Source: Spirulina major PCC 6313 (lineage in GTDB: Bacteria > Cyanobacteriota > Cyanobacteriia > Cyanobacteriales > Spirulinaceae). Taken from it: 64,000 nucleotides of DNA. Positions within the stretch are counted from its first letter, which is position 1. Each line of letters begins with the position of its first letter. Location of the stretch: positions 187,028 through 251,027 of the forward strand of contig NZ_KV878783.1 in assembly GCF_001890765.1 (NCBI RefSeq). The letters run 5' to 3'. The position numbers and the translations under genes were made by a program. The notes beneath the pieces were generated by a model, which saw only the letters and a program-made list of their open reading frames with translations, searched no databases and was not told the DNA's origin. Of this stretch, positions 1-7,710 are shown one piece after another.

Positions 1-988
1 TCGCGCTCACATTGCGATGTTCCACCTGCCAGCCGACGCGCCCATCCTGCAACGGATCAGCCGAGCCATCCCCCAACCCCGACAGCACCGGAATCCCCGT
101 CACCATCGCCTCTAGATAGACAATGCCAAACCCTTCTTGGGACGGCATCACATAGGCATCGGCCACCCGATAATGATCCGGCAGTTCCGCCGTGGGGACA
201 AACCCCGCAAAGACGACGCGATCGCTCACCCCCGCCTCGGCGGCCAACTGTGCCAAACGCGGTTGATCGCCCCCGCGCCCGATCACCAAATACTTCACCG
301 TCGGCATCGCCGCCGCAATCTCCGGCAGAGCCTGGATCGTCACATCCACGCCTTTATAAATATCCTCCGGCCAGAGTCGCGCCACCGTCATCAACACCGC
401 CGCCCCGTGGAGGTTGTAGCGATCGAGGAGGTGGGGCGGTTTGGGGCCGGGGGTGAATTGGGTTTCATCCACAACACAGGGTAAAAAGTCCACCTGAGCC
501 TGGGGGATATCGTGAGAGGCACAAAGGCGATCGCGGCTATGGCGGCTAATCGTCCAAATCCGCGCCGCGCCTCGCAGGGCGTTAATTTCCCACGGGGATA
601 AATGCTCCCACACCCCCCACACCTCTTTACCGTAGGTCATCACCAGGTAGGGAATCCCCAAGGGGTTACAAATCAACTGCACCAAAGGCGCGAGCTTCAC
701 ATGACCGCAAATCACCCGCTCCGGTCGGGACAACAGGCAGATTCTGAGGAGGTAGAAGGCAAGGCGAAGGCGTTGGATCAGGCTAGAGCGGTGATGGAGG
801 TACGTGAAGGAGAGGCGATCGCTCACCAACGGATTCACCGAGGGCGGGCGATCGTGAAGCAGCGCCACCGTCCCCCGATGATCATCCTGCTTCGCCCCTT
901 GACTATAGGCCTGCAAGACATCCTTAACATAGGACTGAATCCCACCCTCGCGGGCAAACAATTCCAAAAACACAAAGAGATGGCGCAT
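1..988 (-). CDS. GT4-family glycosyltransferase, 3' end beyond the window
   Basis: Retaining glycosyltransferase of the GT-B fold that would transfer a sugar from a nucleotide-sugar donor, probably to a surface polysaccharide or glycolipid. I translated this reading frame directly: it starts MRHLFVFLEL at 988 and stays open to the left edge (about 329 codons). Near the truncated end it has the family's donor-site signature EGFGIVYLEAMVTGIPVL (E-x7-E), and before it the GT4-like stretches TVARLWPEDIYKGVD and VIGRGGDQPRL. Some 40-60 C-terminal residues should lie outside the window. Acceptor and donor cannot be told. The next gene is divergent, so nothing here indicates a pathway. Confidence 0.85.
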   Translation of the reverse strand, partial: MRHLFVFLELFAREGGIQSYVKDVLQAYSQGAKQDDHRGTVALLHDRPPSVNPLVSDRLSFTYLHHRSSLIQRLRLAFYLLRICLLSRPERVICGHVKLAPLVQLICNPLGIPYLVMTYGKEVWGVWEHLSPWEINALRGAARIWTISRHSRDRLCASHDIPQAQVDFLPCVVDETQFTPGPKPPHLLDRYNLHGAAVLMTVARLWPEDIYKGVDVTIQALPEIAAAMPTVKYLVIGRGGDQPRLAQLAAEAGVSDRVVFAGFVPTAELPDHYRVADAYVMPSQEGFGIVYLEAMVTGIPVLSGLGDGSADPLQDGRVGWQVEHRNVSA

Positions 989-1465
989 AAATCTAGCTTA
1001 ATGGTCTTTGCTCTCCGCAATTATGCAAGCATTCAACCCCAAAAATGATCAGATTGATGTATGGAGAGGTTTTCTCGATCGTGGCAGTCTCTCAACACAA
1101 CCCCGGATGGATGCTGCTGGAGCGGGCGATCGCAGCCCTTCACAAACCGGCATCCCCACTGGATTTGAGTTCCTGCCCCGCAGGACTCGCTTCGAGTGAT
1201 ATACTGATGAAGTAAACAAAGTAACATTTTTTTACAGTTACTCTAATCGCTGGCCGTTATTGGTTAGCCCAGAGTCTTCCCCTGGTGAAATACGAACCGC
1301 CATCTTTTGAACAATGCAGCATAGTTAAATCCTTGCGTTGTTCATTAAGTCGTGCGCTGCAATTCTTTTCCCTAAGCATGATGTTCAGCACACCTCAGTT
1401 TTTTGAAGCAGGTGTGTCCATACGTTTGTTATTTCATCATTCGCAAACCTGTGTGAACAGATTCC
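989..1465. other. Gene-free intergenic region between divergent genes
   Basis: This stretch separates the minus-strand glycosyltransferase from the plus-strand SDR gene, so it should hold both promoters. Short open frames exist, but none has a convincing start, ribosome site or recognisable product. One small inverted repeat, AGTAAC ... GTTACT, flanks a T-rich stretch at about 1220-1242. It resembles a regulator half-site pair, but its spacing does not match the NtcA consensus GTA-N8-TAC. I see no RNA gene. Confidence 0.5.
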
Positions 1466-2194
1466 ATGAGTGACCATTTCCCTCGACAGCGGGCCATCAT
1501 TACCGGAGCCAGTAGTGGCATTGGCAAGGCAACCGCCCTCGCGTTTGCCCATGCCGATATTGATGTTGCCCTTGTCAGCCGTTCTGAATCGAAGTTAAAC
1601 GCTGTGGTTGATGCGGTTCAAGACATTGGTGTACAAGCCAAAGCCTACTGTTTGGATCTCGCCAATGTGGATCGTGTAAAAGCAGAGTTTGAAGCGATCG
1701 TTGCTGATTTTCAACCCATCGATATTCTGGTGAACAATGCTGGTATGGGCTATACGGGCATTCTGGCCGAAACCCCTCTCCAGGATTGGCAACAGGTGAT
1801 GGCGTTGAACCTCACCAGTGTGTTCCAATGCACCCTAGGGGTTTTAGCGCACATGCGCGATCGCCACAAAGGAACCATCGTTAACGTGGCCTCTGTGGCG
1901 GGGAAAACACCCTTTCCAGGCTGGGGAGCCTATAGCGTCAGTAAGGCCGGGCTGATCGCCCTGTCCAAAACGCTCGCCGCAGAAGAACGCGCCCATGGCA
2001 TCCGTGTGGTGGCATTCTCGCCCGGTGCAGTCAATACCCCCATTTGGGACACCAATACCGTCCAGGCTGATTTCAATCGAGCGGCAATGCTTACGCCTGA
2101 AATCGTCGCCCAATCCATTCTTCACACCGTACTGTTGCCAGAACAGGCAGTGGTGGAAGATATCACCCTCATGCCCAGTGCGGGTGCATTGTGA
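1466..2194 (+). CDS. Short-chain dehydrogenase/reductase (SDR), 242 aa
   Basis: Classical SDR: an NAD(P)H-dependent oxidoreductase with a Rossmann fold, probably cytoplasmic. Visible motifs are the cofactor loop TGASSGIG near residue 14, the NNAG motif, the catalytic serine in NVASVAG, and the YSVSK catalytic Tyr/Lys pair. Length is normal for the family. An arginine follows the second beta strand (SRSESKL), which favours NADPH. It lies 68 bp upstream of folE on the same strand. A role as a pterin reductase acting after FolE is therefore plausible, but FabG-like activity cannot be excluded because SDR substrates are not readable from sequence. Confidence 0.85.
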   Translation: MSDHFPRQRAIITGASSGIGKATALAFAHADIDVALVSRSESKLNAVVDAVQDIGVQAKAYCLDLANVDRVKAEFEAIVADFQPIDILVNNAGMGYTGILAETPLQDWQQVMALNLTSVFQCTLGVLAHMRDRHKGTIVNVASVAGKTPFPGWGAYSVSKAGLIALSKTLAAEERAHGIRVVAFSPGAVNTPIWDTNTVQADFNRAAMLTPEIVAQSILHTVLLPEQAVVEDITLMPSAGAL

Positions 2195-2262
2195 TCCCTT
2201 AGTGGTCACGTTCTCGTTTCACGTTCACGCTCAAAGTCACACTTTTTGGATTTAGCTTTGTT

Positions 2263-2985
2263 ATGACAATCGCGTCTTCCAACGGTTCTTCTCAATCTTT
2301 CACGCTGGACACAAATGGAAATCGGTTACGTACCGAGACTGCCAGCCTCACCTCCCGCCCCGATCGCTCAACCACTGAGCATCCAGCCACAGCACCTCAG
2401 CCCACCCCGGAACAAGATACAGAAAACATGATGGATGCGGTGCGCATGATGCTAGAAGGGGTCGGGGAAGATCCAGAACGAGAAGGACTCCTCAAAACGC
2501 CGAAGCGAGTTGCTGAAGCGATGCAGTTTTTGACCCAAGGCTATCACCAGTCCTTAGAGCAATTGGTCAATGGGGCAATTTTTGATGAAGGCCATAATGA
2601 AATGGTCTTGGTGCGTGATATTGACGTGTTCAGCCTCTGTGAACACCATATGCTGCCGTTTATGGGCAAAATTCACGTCGCCTATATTCCCAATCAAAAG
2701 GTGGTGGGCTTAAGTAAGCTGGCCCGGATTGTGGAAATGTATGCCCGTCGTTTGCAAGTGCAAGAACGCTTAACCCGTCAAGTGGCCGAAGCGGTGCAAG
2801 AAATTCTCGACCCCCAAGGTGTGGCGGTGGTGATGGAAGCATCGCACATGTGTATGGTGATGCGGGGGGTGCAAAAACCGGGGTCTTGGACGGTCACCAG
2901 TGCCATGCTCGGCACATTCCAAGATGACTCGAAAACCCGCGAAGAGTTCTTGAGTTTAATTCGCCACCAACCGAGTTTCCGCTAG
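2263..2985 (+). CDS. folE: GTP cyclohydrolase I
   Basis: Converts GTP to 7,8-dihydroneopterin triphosphate, the first step of folate and other pterin synthesis. The 240-residue protein has a variable, Ser/Thr-rich N-terminal tail of about 60 residues and then a complete FolE1 core: [15 protein letters not shown], the zinc site [23 protein letters not shown], and the distal zinc cysteine and substrate region [15 protein letters not shown]. All zinc ligands (two Cys, one His) are present, so this is the zinc-dependent FolE1 type. The upstream SDR may form a transcription unit with it. A strong hairpin follows the gene. Confidence 0.97.
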   Translation: MTIASSNGSSQSFTLDTNGNRLRTETASLTSRPDRSTTEHPATAPQPTPEQDTENMMDAVRMMLEGVGEDPEREGLLKTPKRVAEAMQFLTQGYHQSLEQLVNGAIFDEGHNEMVLVRDIDVFSLCEHHMLPFMGKIHVAYIPNQKVVGLSKLARIVEMYARRLQVQERLTRQVAEAVQEILDPQGVAVVMEASHMCMVMRGVQKPGSWTVTSAMLGTFQDDSKTREEFLSLIRHQPSFR

Positions 2986-3026
2986 CTAGGGATAGGGGGG
3001 CGATCGCTCCCCCGTCCTTGCGCTCG

Positions 3027-3063
3027 AAACCCTAATCGCCCATCGGTTAGGGTTTCACTTTTT
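3027..3063 (+). terminator. Rho-independent terminator after folE
   Basis: A perfect 9-bp stem, AAACCCTAA / TTAGGGTTT, with an 11-base loop is followed by CACTTTTT. It sits about 40 bp after the folE stop and before thiE, so it probably insulates the thi-pot series from folE transcription. Confidence 0.75.
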
Positions 3064-3110
3064 AATGTGATGATGTCAACATGGAAAATTGATCTGGATC
3101 TGACCCAACG

Positions 3111-4142
3111 ATGACCCCCCCACCCAGCCAAGCGATCTACCGTATTCTCGATGCCAACCTCGACCGGGCCCGCGAAGGGCTGCGAATCGTGGAAGAATGG
3201 TGTCGATTCGGGCTTAATAATGCCCACCTCACCCAAGACTGCAAAGCGATGCGCCAAGAGCTAGCCCAATGGCATAGTCTTGAACTCCGCGCCGCCCGCA
3301 ATACCCCCGACGACCCCGGCACCGCCTTCACCCATCCCCACGAAGAAACCCGCACCGATATCCAAGACCTCCTCCATGCCAACCTCAGCCGCGTTCAAGA
3401 GGCGCTGCGTGTGCTCGAAGAATATGCCAAGCTCTATCAGGGGGAGATGTCGGCGGCCTGTAAGCAAATTCGCTACCGGGTCTATACCTTAGAAAGTCAA
3501 TTGGCCGGTGATAATGGTCTGACGCAACGGCTGAAGGCGGCGAGTTTGTACTTAGTAACGGCTCCATCGCAGCACCTTTTTGCTACGGTTGAAGCGGCGC
3601 TACAAGGGGGCTTAACACTGGTGCAGTATCGGGAAAAAAACGCCGATGATCAGGTGCGTCTGGCCCAAGCCCAGAAGCTCCGGGATCTCTGCCATCAATA
3701 CGGGGCGTTGTTTTTAATTAACGATCGCATCGATCTCGCCCTCGCCGTCGGGGCCGATGGCGTTCACCTCGGTCAACAGGATGCCCCGATCGCCGTCGCC
3801 CGCGCTCTCCTCGGTTCCGATCGCATCATTGGCCGCTCCACCCATGATCCAGGGGAAATGGAGCAAGCGATCGCCGAAGGAGCCGACTATATCGGCGTGG
3901 GCCCGGTGTATGAAACCCCCACCAAACCCGGCCGCACCGCCGTCGGCCTCGACTACGTGCGCTATGCTGCCCAGCATTGCCCGATTCCCTGGTATGCGAT
4001 CGGCTCCATTGACCTCGAAACCCTAGGGGATGTGATGCAGGCTGGAGGCCGACGAGTGGCCGTGGTGCGGGCCTTGATGCAAGCCGAAGACCCCACCCTG
4101 ACGACACGACAGTTTTTAATCGATTTGCAACGGATGGGTTAG
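3111..4142 (+). CDS. thiE: Thiamine-phosphate synthase, two-domain cyanobacterial form
   Basis: Joins hydroxymethylpyrimidine pyrophosphate and thiazole phosphate to make thiamine phosphate. At 343 residues it is much longer than the approximately 210-residue E. coli ThiE. Residues 1 to about 135 form the helical N-terminal domain typical of cyanobacterial ThiE (IVEEWCRFG, QEALRVLEEYAKL). The rest is the TIM-barrel synthase, with QYREKNADD, the metal/substrate site LFLINDRIDLALAVGADGVHLGQ, and the phosphate loops GRSTHD and VGPVYETPTKPGR. The thiS gene begins 10 bp after its stop, indicating co-transcription. No TPP riboswitch (CTGAGA-containing) is visible upstream. Confidence 0.95.
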   Translation: MTPPPSQAIYRILDANLDRAREGLRIVEEWCRFGLNNAHLTQDCKAMRQELAQWHSLELRAARNTPDDPGTAFTHPHEETRTDIQDLLHANLSRVQEALRVLEEYAKLYQGEMSAACKQIRYRVYTLESQLAGDNGLTQRLKAASLYLVTAPSQHLFATVEAALQGGLTLVQYREKNADDQVRLAQAQKLRDLCHQYGALFLINDRIDLALAVGADGVHLGQQDAPIAVARALLGSDRIIGRSTHDPGEMEQAIAEGADYIGVGPVYETPTKPGRTAVGLDYVRYAAQHCPIPWYAIGSIDLETLGDVMQAGGRRVAVVRALMQAEDPTLTTRQFLIDLQRMG

Positions 4143-4152
4143 GGGGTGACGC

Positions 4153-4362
4153 ATGACTGAAATTCTCTTACAAGTCAATGGCAAACCCGTCACCTGTGCC
4201 CCCCACACACCCCTGTTGCAACTCCTTGACCAATTGAGCCTCAACCCGCGCCTGATCGCCATTGAATACAATGGCGAGATTCTCCATCGGCAATTTTGGC
4301 CAGAGACCTGGATGGGAGAGGGCGATCGCCTCGAAATTGTTACCATCGTCGGCGGAGGTTAA
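4153..4362 (+). CDS. thiS: Sulfur carrier protein ThiS
   Basis: Small ubiquitin-like protein of 69 residues whose C-terminal thiocarboxylate delivers sulfur to the thiazole ring of thiamine. The beta-grasp fold is recognisable (VNGKPVTC, LIAIEYNGEIL, GDRLEIVTIVGGG), and the chain ends in the required glycines, here three. It follows thiE closely. The codons for the last glycines contain GGAGG at 4354-4358, seven bases before the next ATG, so the 3' end of thiS also serves as the ribosome site of the transporter gene that follows. Confidence 0.95.
   Translation: MTEILLQVNGKPVTCAPHTPLLQLLDQLSLNPRLIAIEYNGEILHRQFWPETWMGEGDRLEIVTIVGGG
4354..4358 (+). promoter_or_regulatory. Ribosome binding site of potB inside the thiS tail
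   Basis: GGAGG is formed by the codons for the terminal ThiS glycines and lies seven bases upstream of the ATG at 4366. It supports that start and suggests translational coupling of thiS and potB. Confidence 0.7.
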
Positions 4363-4365
4363 GCC

Positions 4366-5247
4366 ATGTTCAACGCCCTCAAAACCCACTTTGCCACCGC
4401 CACCAACCGCCGCCGCTTTAACCTCGCGGTGTTGGCTGTGCCGGCCACCGTGTGGCTCCTGTTCTTCTTCGTCTTGCCGTTGGTGATTGTGCTGCTCTAT
4501 TCCGTCCTCGAACGGGGCATCTATGGCGGTGTGGAATGGCAATTCACCCTCGAAAATTATCAACGCCTCTTGAATCCGATCTATTGGGGAATTTTTGGGC
4601 GATCGCTTTGGCTGGCCTTCATGACCACCCTCGCCTGTCTCCTCCTCGGCTATCCCCTCGCCTTCTTCATCGCCAGCCGTCCCCCCCAATGGCGCAACAC
4701 CCTGCTGCTGCTAGTGATTATTCCCTTTTGGACAAACTTTCTCGTGCGCATCTATGCCTGGATCGTCATCCTGCGCCAAGAAGGGGTGATCAACGTGTTG
4801 CTGCAAAGTTTTAACCTGATCGATCAGCCATTGGATTTATTATTTAATTCCTTTGCCGTCACCGTGGGCCTGATTTATGGCTATCTCCCGTTTATGATCT
4901 TGCCTCTCTACGCCACCCTCGAACGCTTTGACTTTTCCCTGCTCGATGCGGCGCAGGATCTAGGAGCCAATGACCTCAAAACTTTGATTCGGGTCGTGAT
5001 TCCCTTGACTCTGCGCGGTGTGATTGCCGGATCGCTCCTGGTGTTCATTCCCGCCGTGGGAGAATTTATCACCCCGGATATTTTGGGGGGCGCGAAAACG
5101 GTGATGATGGGGAATTTGGTGCAAAGTCAGTTTCTCAGTGCGCGGAATTGGCCCTTTGGGTCGGTGCTGTCGATTGTGATGATTGTGATTGTGCTGATTC
5201 CCATCGTGATCTATTTTCGAGTGGCAGAGGAAAAACTCAATGCTTAA
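4366..5247 (+). CDS. potB: ABC importer permease, PotB type (polyamine family)
   Basis: Inner-membrane permease subunit of a spermidine/putrescine-type ABC importer, 293 residues. It has six predicted hydrophobic segments beginning with LAVLAVPATVWLLFFFVLPL. The EAA loop contacting the ATPase reads LLDAAQDLGANDLKTLIRVVIPLTLRGVIAG at about residues 191-221 and matches PotB. It is followed by VFIPAVGEFITPDILGGAKTVMMGN, a hallmark of this subfamily. It begins 3 bp after thiS and forms a series with potC, potD and potA. The family transports spermidine or putrescine, but the physical link to thiamine genes leaves another cationic substrate possible. Confidence 0.9.
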   Translation: MFNALKTHFATATNRRRFNLAVLAVPATVWLLFFFVLPLVIVLLYSVLERGIYGGVEWQFTLENYQRLLNPIYWGIFGRSLWLAFMTTLACLLLGYPLAFFIASRPPQWRNTLLLLVIIPFWTNFLVRIYAWIVILRQEGVINVLLQSFNLIDQPLDLLFNSFAVTVGLIYGYLPFMILPLYATLERFDFSLLDAAQDLGANDLKTLIRVVIPLTLRGVIAGSLLVFIPAVGEFITPDILGGAKTVMMGNLVQSQFLSARNWPFGSVLSIVMIVIVLIPIVIYFRVAEEKLNA

Positions 5248-5282
5248 GTTGGAGCAAGTCTCGTTAAATCCTCTCGTTTGAC

Positions 5283-5323
5283 GGCGGAGCCGCCCATGGC
5301 CATGACCTGTTAGAGCCAGGTCA
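5283..5323 (+). promoter_or_regulatory. Two stem-loops in the potB-potC spacer
   Basis: The first is a small GGCGG/CCGCC hairpin at 5283-5294. The second is a perfect 7-bp stem TGACCTG/CAGGTCA (5303-5309 with 5317-5323) and a 7-base loop. The second ends eight bases before the AAGGAG ribosome site of the leader ORF. No T-run follows, so a simple terminator is unlikely; an mRNA-processing or translational-control element is an inference. Confidence 0.45.
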
Positions 5324-5331
5324 CGAGAAAC

Positions 5332-5337
5332 AAGGAG
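5332..5337 (+). promoter_or_regulatory. Ribosome binding site of the potC leader ORF
   Basis: AAGGAG lies seven bases upstream of ATG 5345 (leader ORF). The potC start at 5374 has no Shine-Dalgarno of its own and an in-frame stop at 5359, so this is the only good ribosome site in the spacer. Confidence 0.6.
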
Positions 5338-5344
5338 ACCGTCA

Positions 5345-5377
5345 ATGAACCACCCGATTAATTCCCGCAACTTATGA
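5345..5377 (+). CDS. Possible 10-residue leader peptide overlapping potC
   Basis: A short frame encodes MNHPINSRNL and stops with TGA. The stop overlaps the potC start as ATGA (5374-5377). It is preceded by a good AAGGAG, which the potC start lacks. This suggests ribosomes enter here and reinitiate at potC, so translation of the leader would control permease synthesis. The peptide resembles no known leader. Existence of translation is an inference. Confidence 0.45.
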   Translation: MNHPINSRNL

Positions 5378-6258
5378 ATTCTGCTGCTTCTCCTGACTTC
5401 AAACGCACCGTTGATCTGGCGATTCGTCATGTTGGCCGGTTTGGCCTTTGGGTGATCACCCTTGGCGGTTTGGCGTTCCTGTATCTGCCGATCGCAATCT
5501 TGGTGGTCTATTCCTTTAACGCTTCGCGGATGAATGCGGTGTGGCGGGGGTTCACCCTGGATTGGTATCGCAGCCTCTTCGCGGGGGTGACGGAAAGTGG
5601 CGTAGATGTCACCAATGCGCAGATCTGGGATGCGGTGTGGAATAGCCTCTGGGTGGGGGGCATTTCGACGGTGGTGGCGACGGTGTTGGGGACGTTCGTG
5701 GCCTTAGCCTTGGAACGGTTTCGGTTTAAGGGTCGTAATGCCCTCGAAGCGTTGCTCTTTTTGCCGATTATCATCCCCGATATCACCATGGGAATTTCGC
5801 TGCTGGTGTTGTTTAGCCTCCTGTTTCAACTGCTGCAAACGGTGCTGGGGGTGCGATTGGTGCTGGACTTAAACACGGTGATGATTGGTCATATTACGTT
5901 CAATATTTCCTATGTGGCGGTGACGGTGCGATCGCGCATTGCCGAACTTGACCCCGCCCTCGAAGAAGCCGCCATGGATCTCGGCGCTGACGAACTGCGC
6001 ACCTTCTGGCGCGTCACCTTACCACTGATCTTCCCCGGCATCCTCAGCGGGGCACTCCTGGCCTTCACCCTCTCCCTCGATGATTTTGTGATTACCTTTT
6101 TCACCGCTGGCGTGGGATCAACCACATTGCCCGTATTTGTCTACGGCATGATTAAGCTGGCCGTCACCCCCGCGATTAACGCCATTTCCACCTTGATGTT
6201 GCTCGCCTCGTTGCTCATTGTGCTGCTATCCCTCGCGCTCCAACGTCGCTCCACCTAA
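5374..6258 (+). CDS. potC: ABC importer permease, PotC type (polyamine family)
   Basis: Second membrane permease of the polyamine-type importer, 294 residues. Six hydrophobic segments begin with LWVITLGGLAFLYLPIAILVVYSF. The EAA loop LEEAAMDLGADELRTFWRVTLPLIFPGILSG and the PotC-like LAFTLSLDDFVITFFTAGVGSTTLPVFVYGMIK are clear. The start at 5374 is forced by an in-frame stop at 5359, and the usual ribosome site is absent; the gene overlaps the leader ORF by ATGA. About 35 N-terminal residues before the first segment are longer than in E. coli PotC. Confidence 0.9.
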   Translation: MNSAASPDFKRTVDLAIRHVGRFGLWVITLGGLAFLYLPIAILVVYSFNASRMNAVWRGFTLDWYRSLFAGVTESGVDVTNAQIWDAVWNSLWVGGISTVVATVLGTFVALALERFRFKGRNALEALLFLPIIIPDITMGISLLVLFSLLFQLLQTVLGVRLVLDLNTVMIGHITFNISYVAVTVRSRIAELDPALEEAAMDLGADELRTFWRVTLPLIFPGILSGALLAFTLSLDDFVITFFTAGVGSTTLPVFVYGMIKLAVTPAINAISTLMLLASLLIVLLSLALQRRST

Positions 6259-6403
6259 CCTAAAACCAAAATCAAGGCCAGAATCTCTTGACCAACCTGA
6301 TGGGGTTCGCTGGAGATTGTGTCAAAATGAATTAGCCAAATTGAATACGGTTAATTCACTTGGCGATCGCCTTAGTTGAATCATCCATGAGGGGTTACGG
6401 GTT

Positions 6404-7498
6404 ATGAAACGATTGCTTGTCTTTGTGCTCCTATTTTTGTTTGGAGTCACAATGCCCATCGGCTGTGCTGCCAACAGTCCAGATGCTGCTGACAGTGGTA
6501 GTGCCGGAAATGGAGCAAGCGAAAATGTTCTCAGCATCTACAACTGGTCTACCTACATTGATCCCGACGTGATCACCCAGTTTGAAAAAGACTTTGATGC
6601 AACGGTTCAGTACGACACCTACGAAAGTAATGATGCCCTCTTCGCCAAAATTCAGCCCGGCAATCCCGGTTACGACATCATTGTGCCCACCGGAGATTTT
6701 GTCGAAAGCATGGCAGCCGAAGGGTTACTTGAAGAACTCAATCACGAAAATATCCCCAATTTAAAGAACGTTGATCCCCTGTTTCTCGACCAGGATTTTG
6801 ATCCGGGCAATAAATACAGCGTGCCCTATCAATGGGGAACGATTGGCATCGGCTACGACATTGAAGCGACAGGCGAAGAAATTACCCGTTGGCAGCAGAT
6901 TTTTGACCCGAAATATGCGGGTAAAGTGTCGCTGATCGAAGATTCTCGCGCCACCTTGGGGGCTGTCTTAATAGCCCTGGGTAAAGACCCCAACACCACC
7001 GATCCCGCTGAATTGCAACGGGCGGTAGACTACATTGTTGAACATAAGGAGGTAATCGCGACCTTCGCACCGGATACGGGTCAAGATTTGCTCAACCAGG
7101 GCGAAGTTGCGATCGCAGTGGAATGGAGTGGCGACATCTTCCAAGTCATGGAAGAAAACGAAAACATCCGCTACGTGATCCCGGAAGAAGGCACGATCGT
7201 CTGGGTGGACAATATGGCCATCCCCAAAGATGCCCCCAACAAAGAACTGGCTGAACAGTTCATTAACTTTGTTCTAGAGCCGGAAATCGGCGCGAAAATC
7301 TCGGCCTATGTCCAGTTCGGCAGCCCCAACAAAGCCGCCATTGATCAGGGTCTGATCCCAGCCGAAGATCTCGAAAATCCGGGAATCTATCCTGCTGCGG
7401 CAACCTTCGCTCGCTTGCAATATGCCAAGGATCTAGAGGCAGATACCCAACTCTATGATGATGCTTGGACTGATTTAAAAGTGGCCGTCGGCGAGTAA
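6404..7498 (+). CDS. potD: Polyamine-type periplasmic binding lipoprotein
   Basis: Substrate-binding component of the importer, 364 residues. It starts with a lipoprotein signal peptide (KRLLVFVLLFLFGVTMPIGC) with the lipobox cysteine at residue 21, so it should be anchored on the outer face of the plasma membrane. Family landmarks are IYNWSTYIDPDVI, PYQWGTIGIGYD, a mid-protein EWSGD and VWVDNMAIPKDAPN. These align with the aromatic substrate box of PotD. The acidic segment that reads DDARE in E. coli PotD is EDSRA here, so one of the two carboxylates that usually grip the amines is missing. Substrate is therefore uncertain within the family. Confidence 0.88.
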   Translation: MKRLLVFVLLFLFGVTMPIGCAANSPDAADSGSAGNGASENVLSIYNWSTYIDPDVITQFEKDFDATVQYDTYESNDALFAKIQPGNPGYDIIVPTGDFVESMAAEGLLEELNHENIPNLKNVDPLFLDQDFDPGNKYSVPYQWGTIGIGYDIEATGEEITRWQQIFDPKYAGKVSLIEDSRATLGAVLIALGKDPNTTDPAELQRAVDYIVEHKEVIATFAPDTGQDLLNQGEVAIAVEWSGDIFQVMEENENIRYVIPEEGTIVWVDNMAIPKDAPNKELAEQFINFVLEPEIGAKISAYVQFGSPNKAAIDQGLIPAEDLENPGIYPAAATFARLQYAKDLEADTQLYDDAWTDLKVAVGE

Positions 7499-7514
7499 TC
7501 TCTGCCATCGGATC

Positions 7515-7553
7515 AGGGGGTTTAGATCACAAATCTCTGCGGCAAAACCCCCT
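7515..7553 (+). terminator. Hairpin between potD and potA
   Basis: A perfect 9-bp inverted repeat AGGGGGTTT / AAACCCCCT lies just after the potD stop. No T-run follows, so it may be a 3' mRNA stabiliser or partial attenuator that raises potD mRNA over potA rather than a complete terminator. Confidence 0.45.
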
Positions 7554-7710
7554 ACCATAGACTTGAGTCGAGGCGACAAGCGCGATCGCGCTAACGATGC
7601 CGATTGTGCCGCCCCAGGGCGATCACCCCTCCCCACCGAAGGCAACTCTTCGGTCTCTGTTTCTCACTCCATTGCTAACGGTCATCTTCACAATAGCGAG
7701 GCAAAAATTG

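Noticed and set aside
1220-1242. NtcA-like site upstream of the SDR gene
   Set aside because: The spacing between GTA and TAC is nine bases, not the required eight.
2986-3110. TPP riboswitch ahead of thiE
   Set aside because: The 125-bp spacer holds the folE terminator and no CTGAGA-type THI-box sequence.
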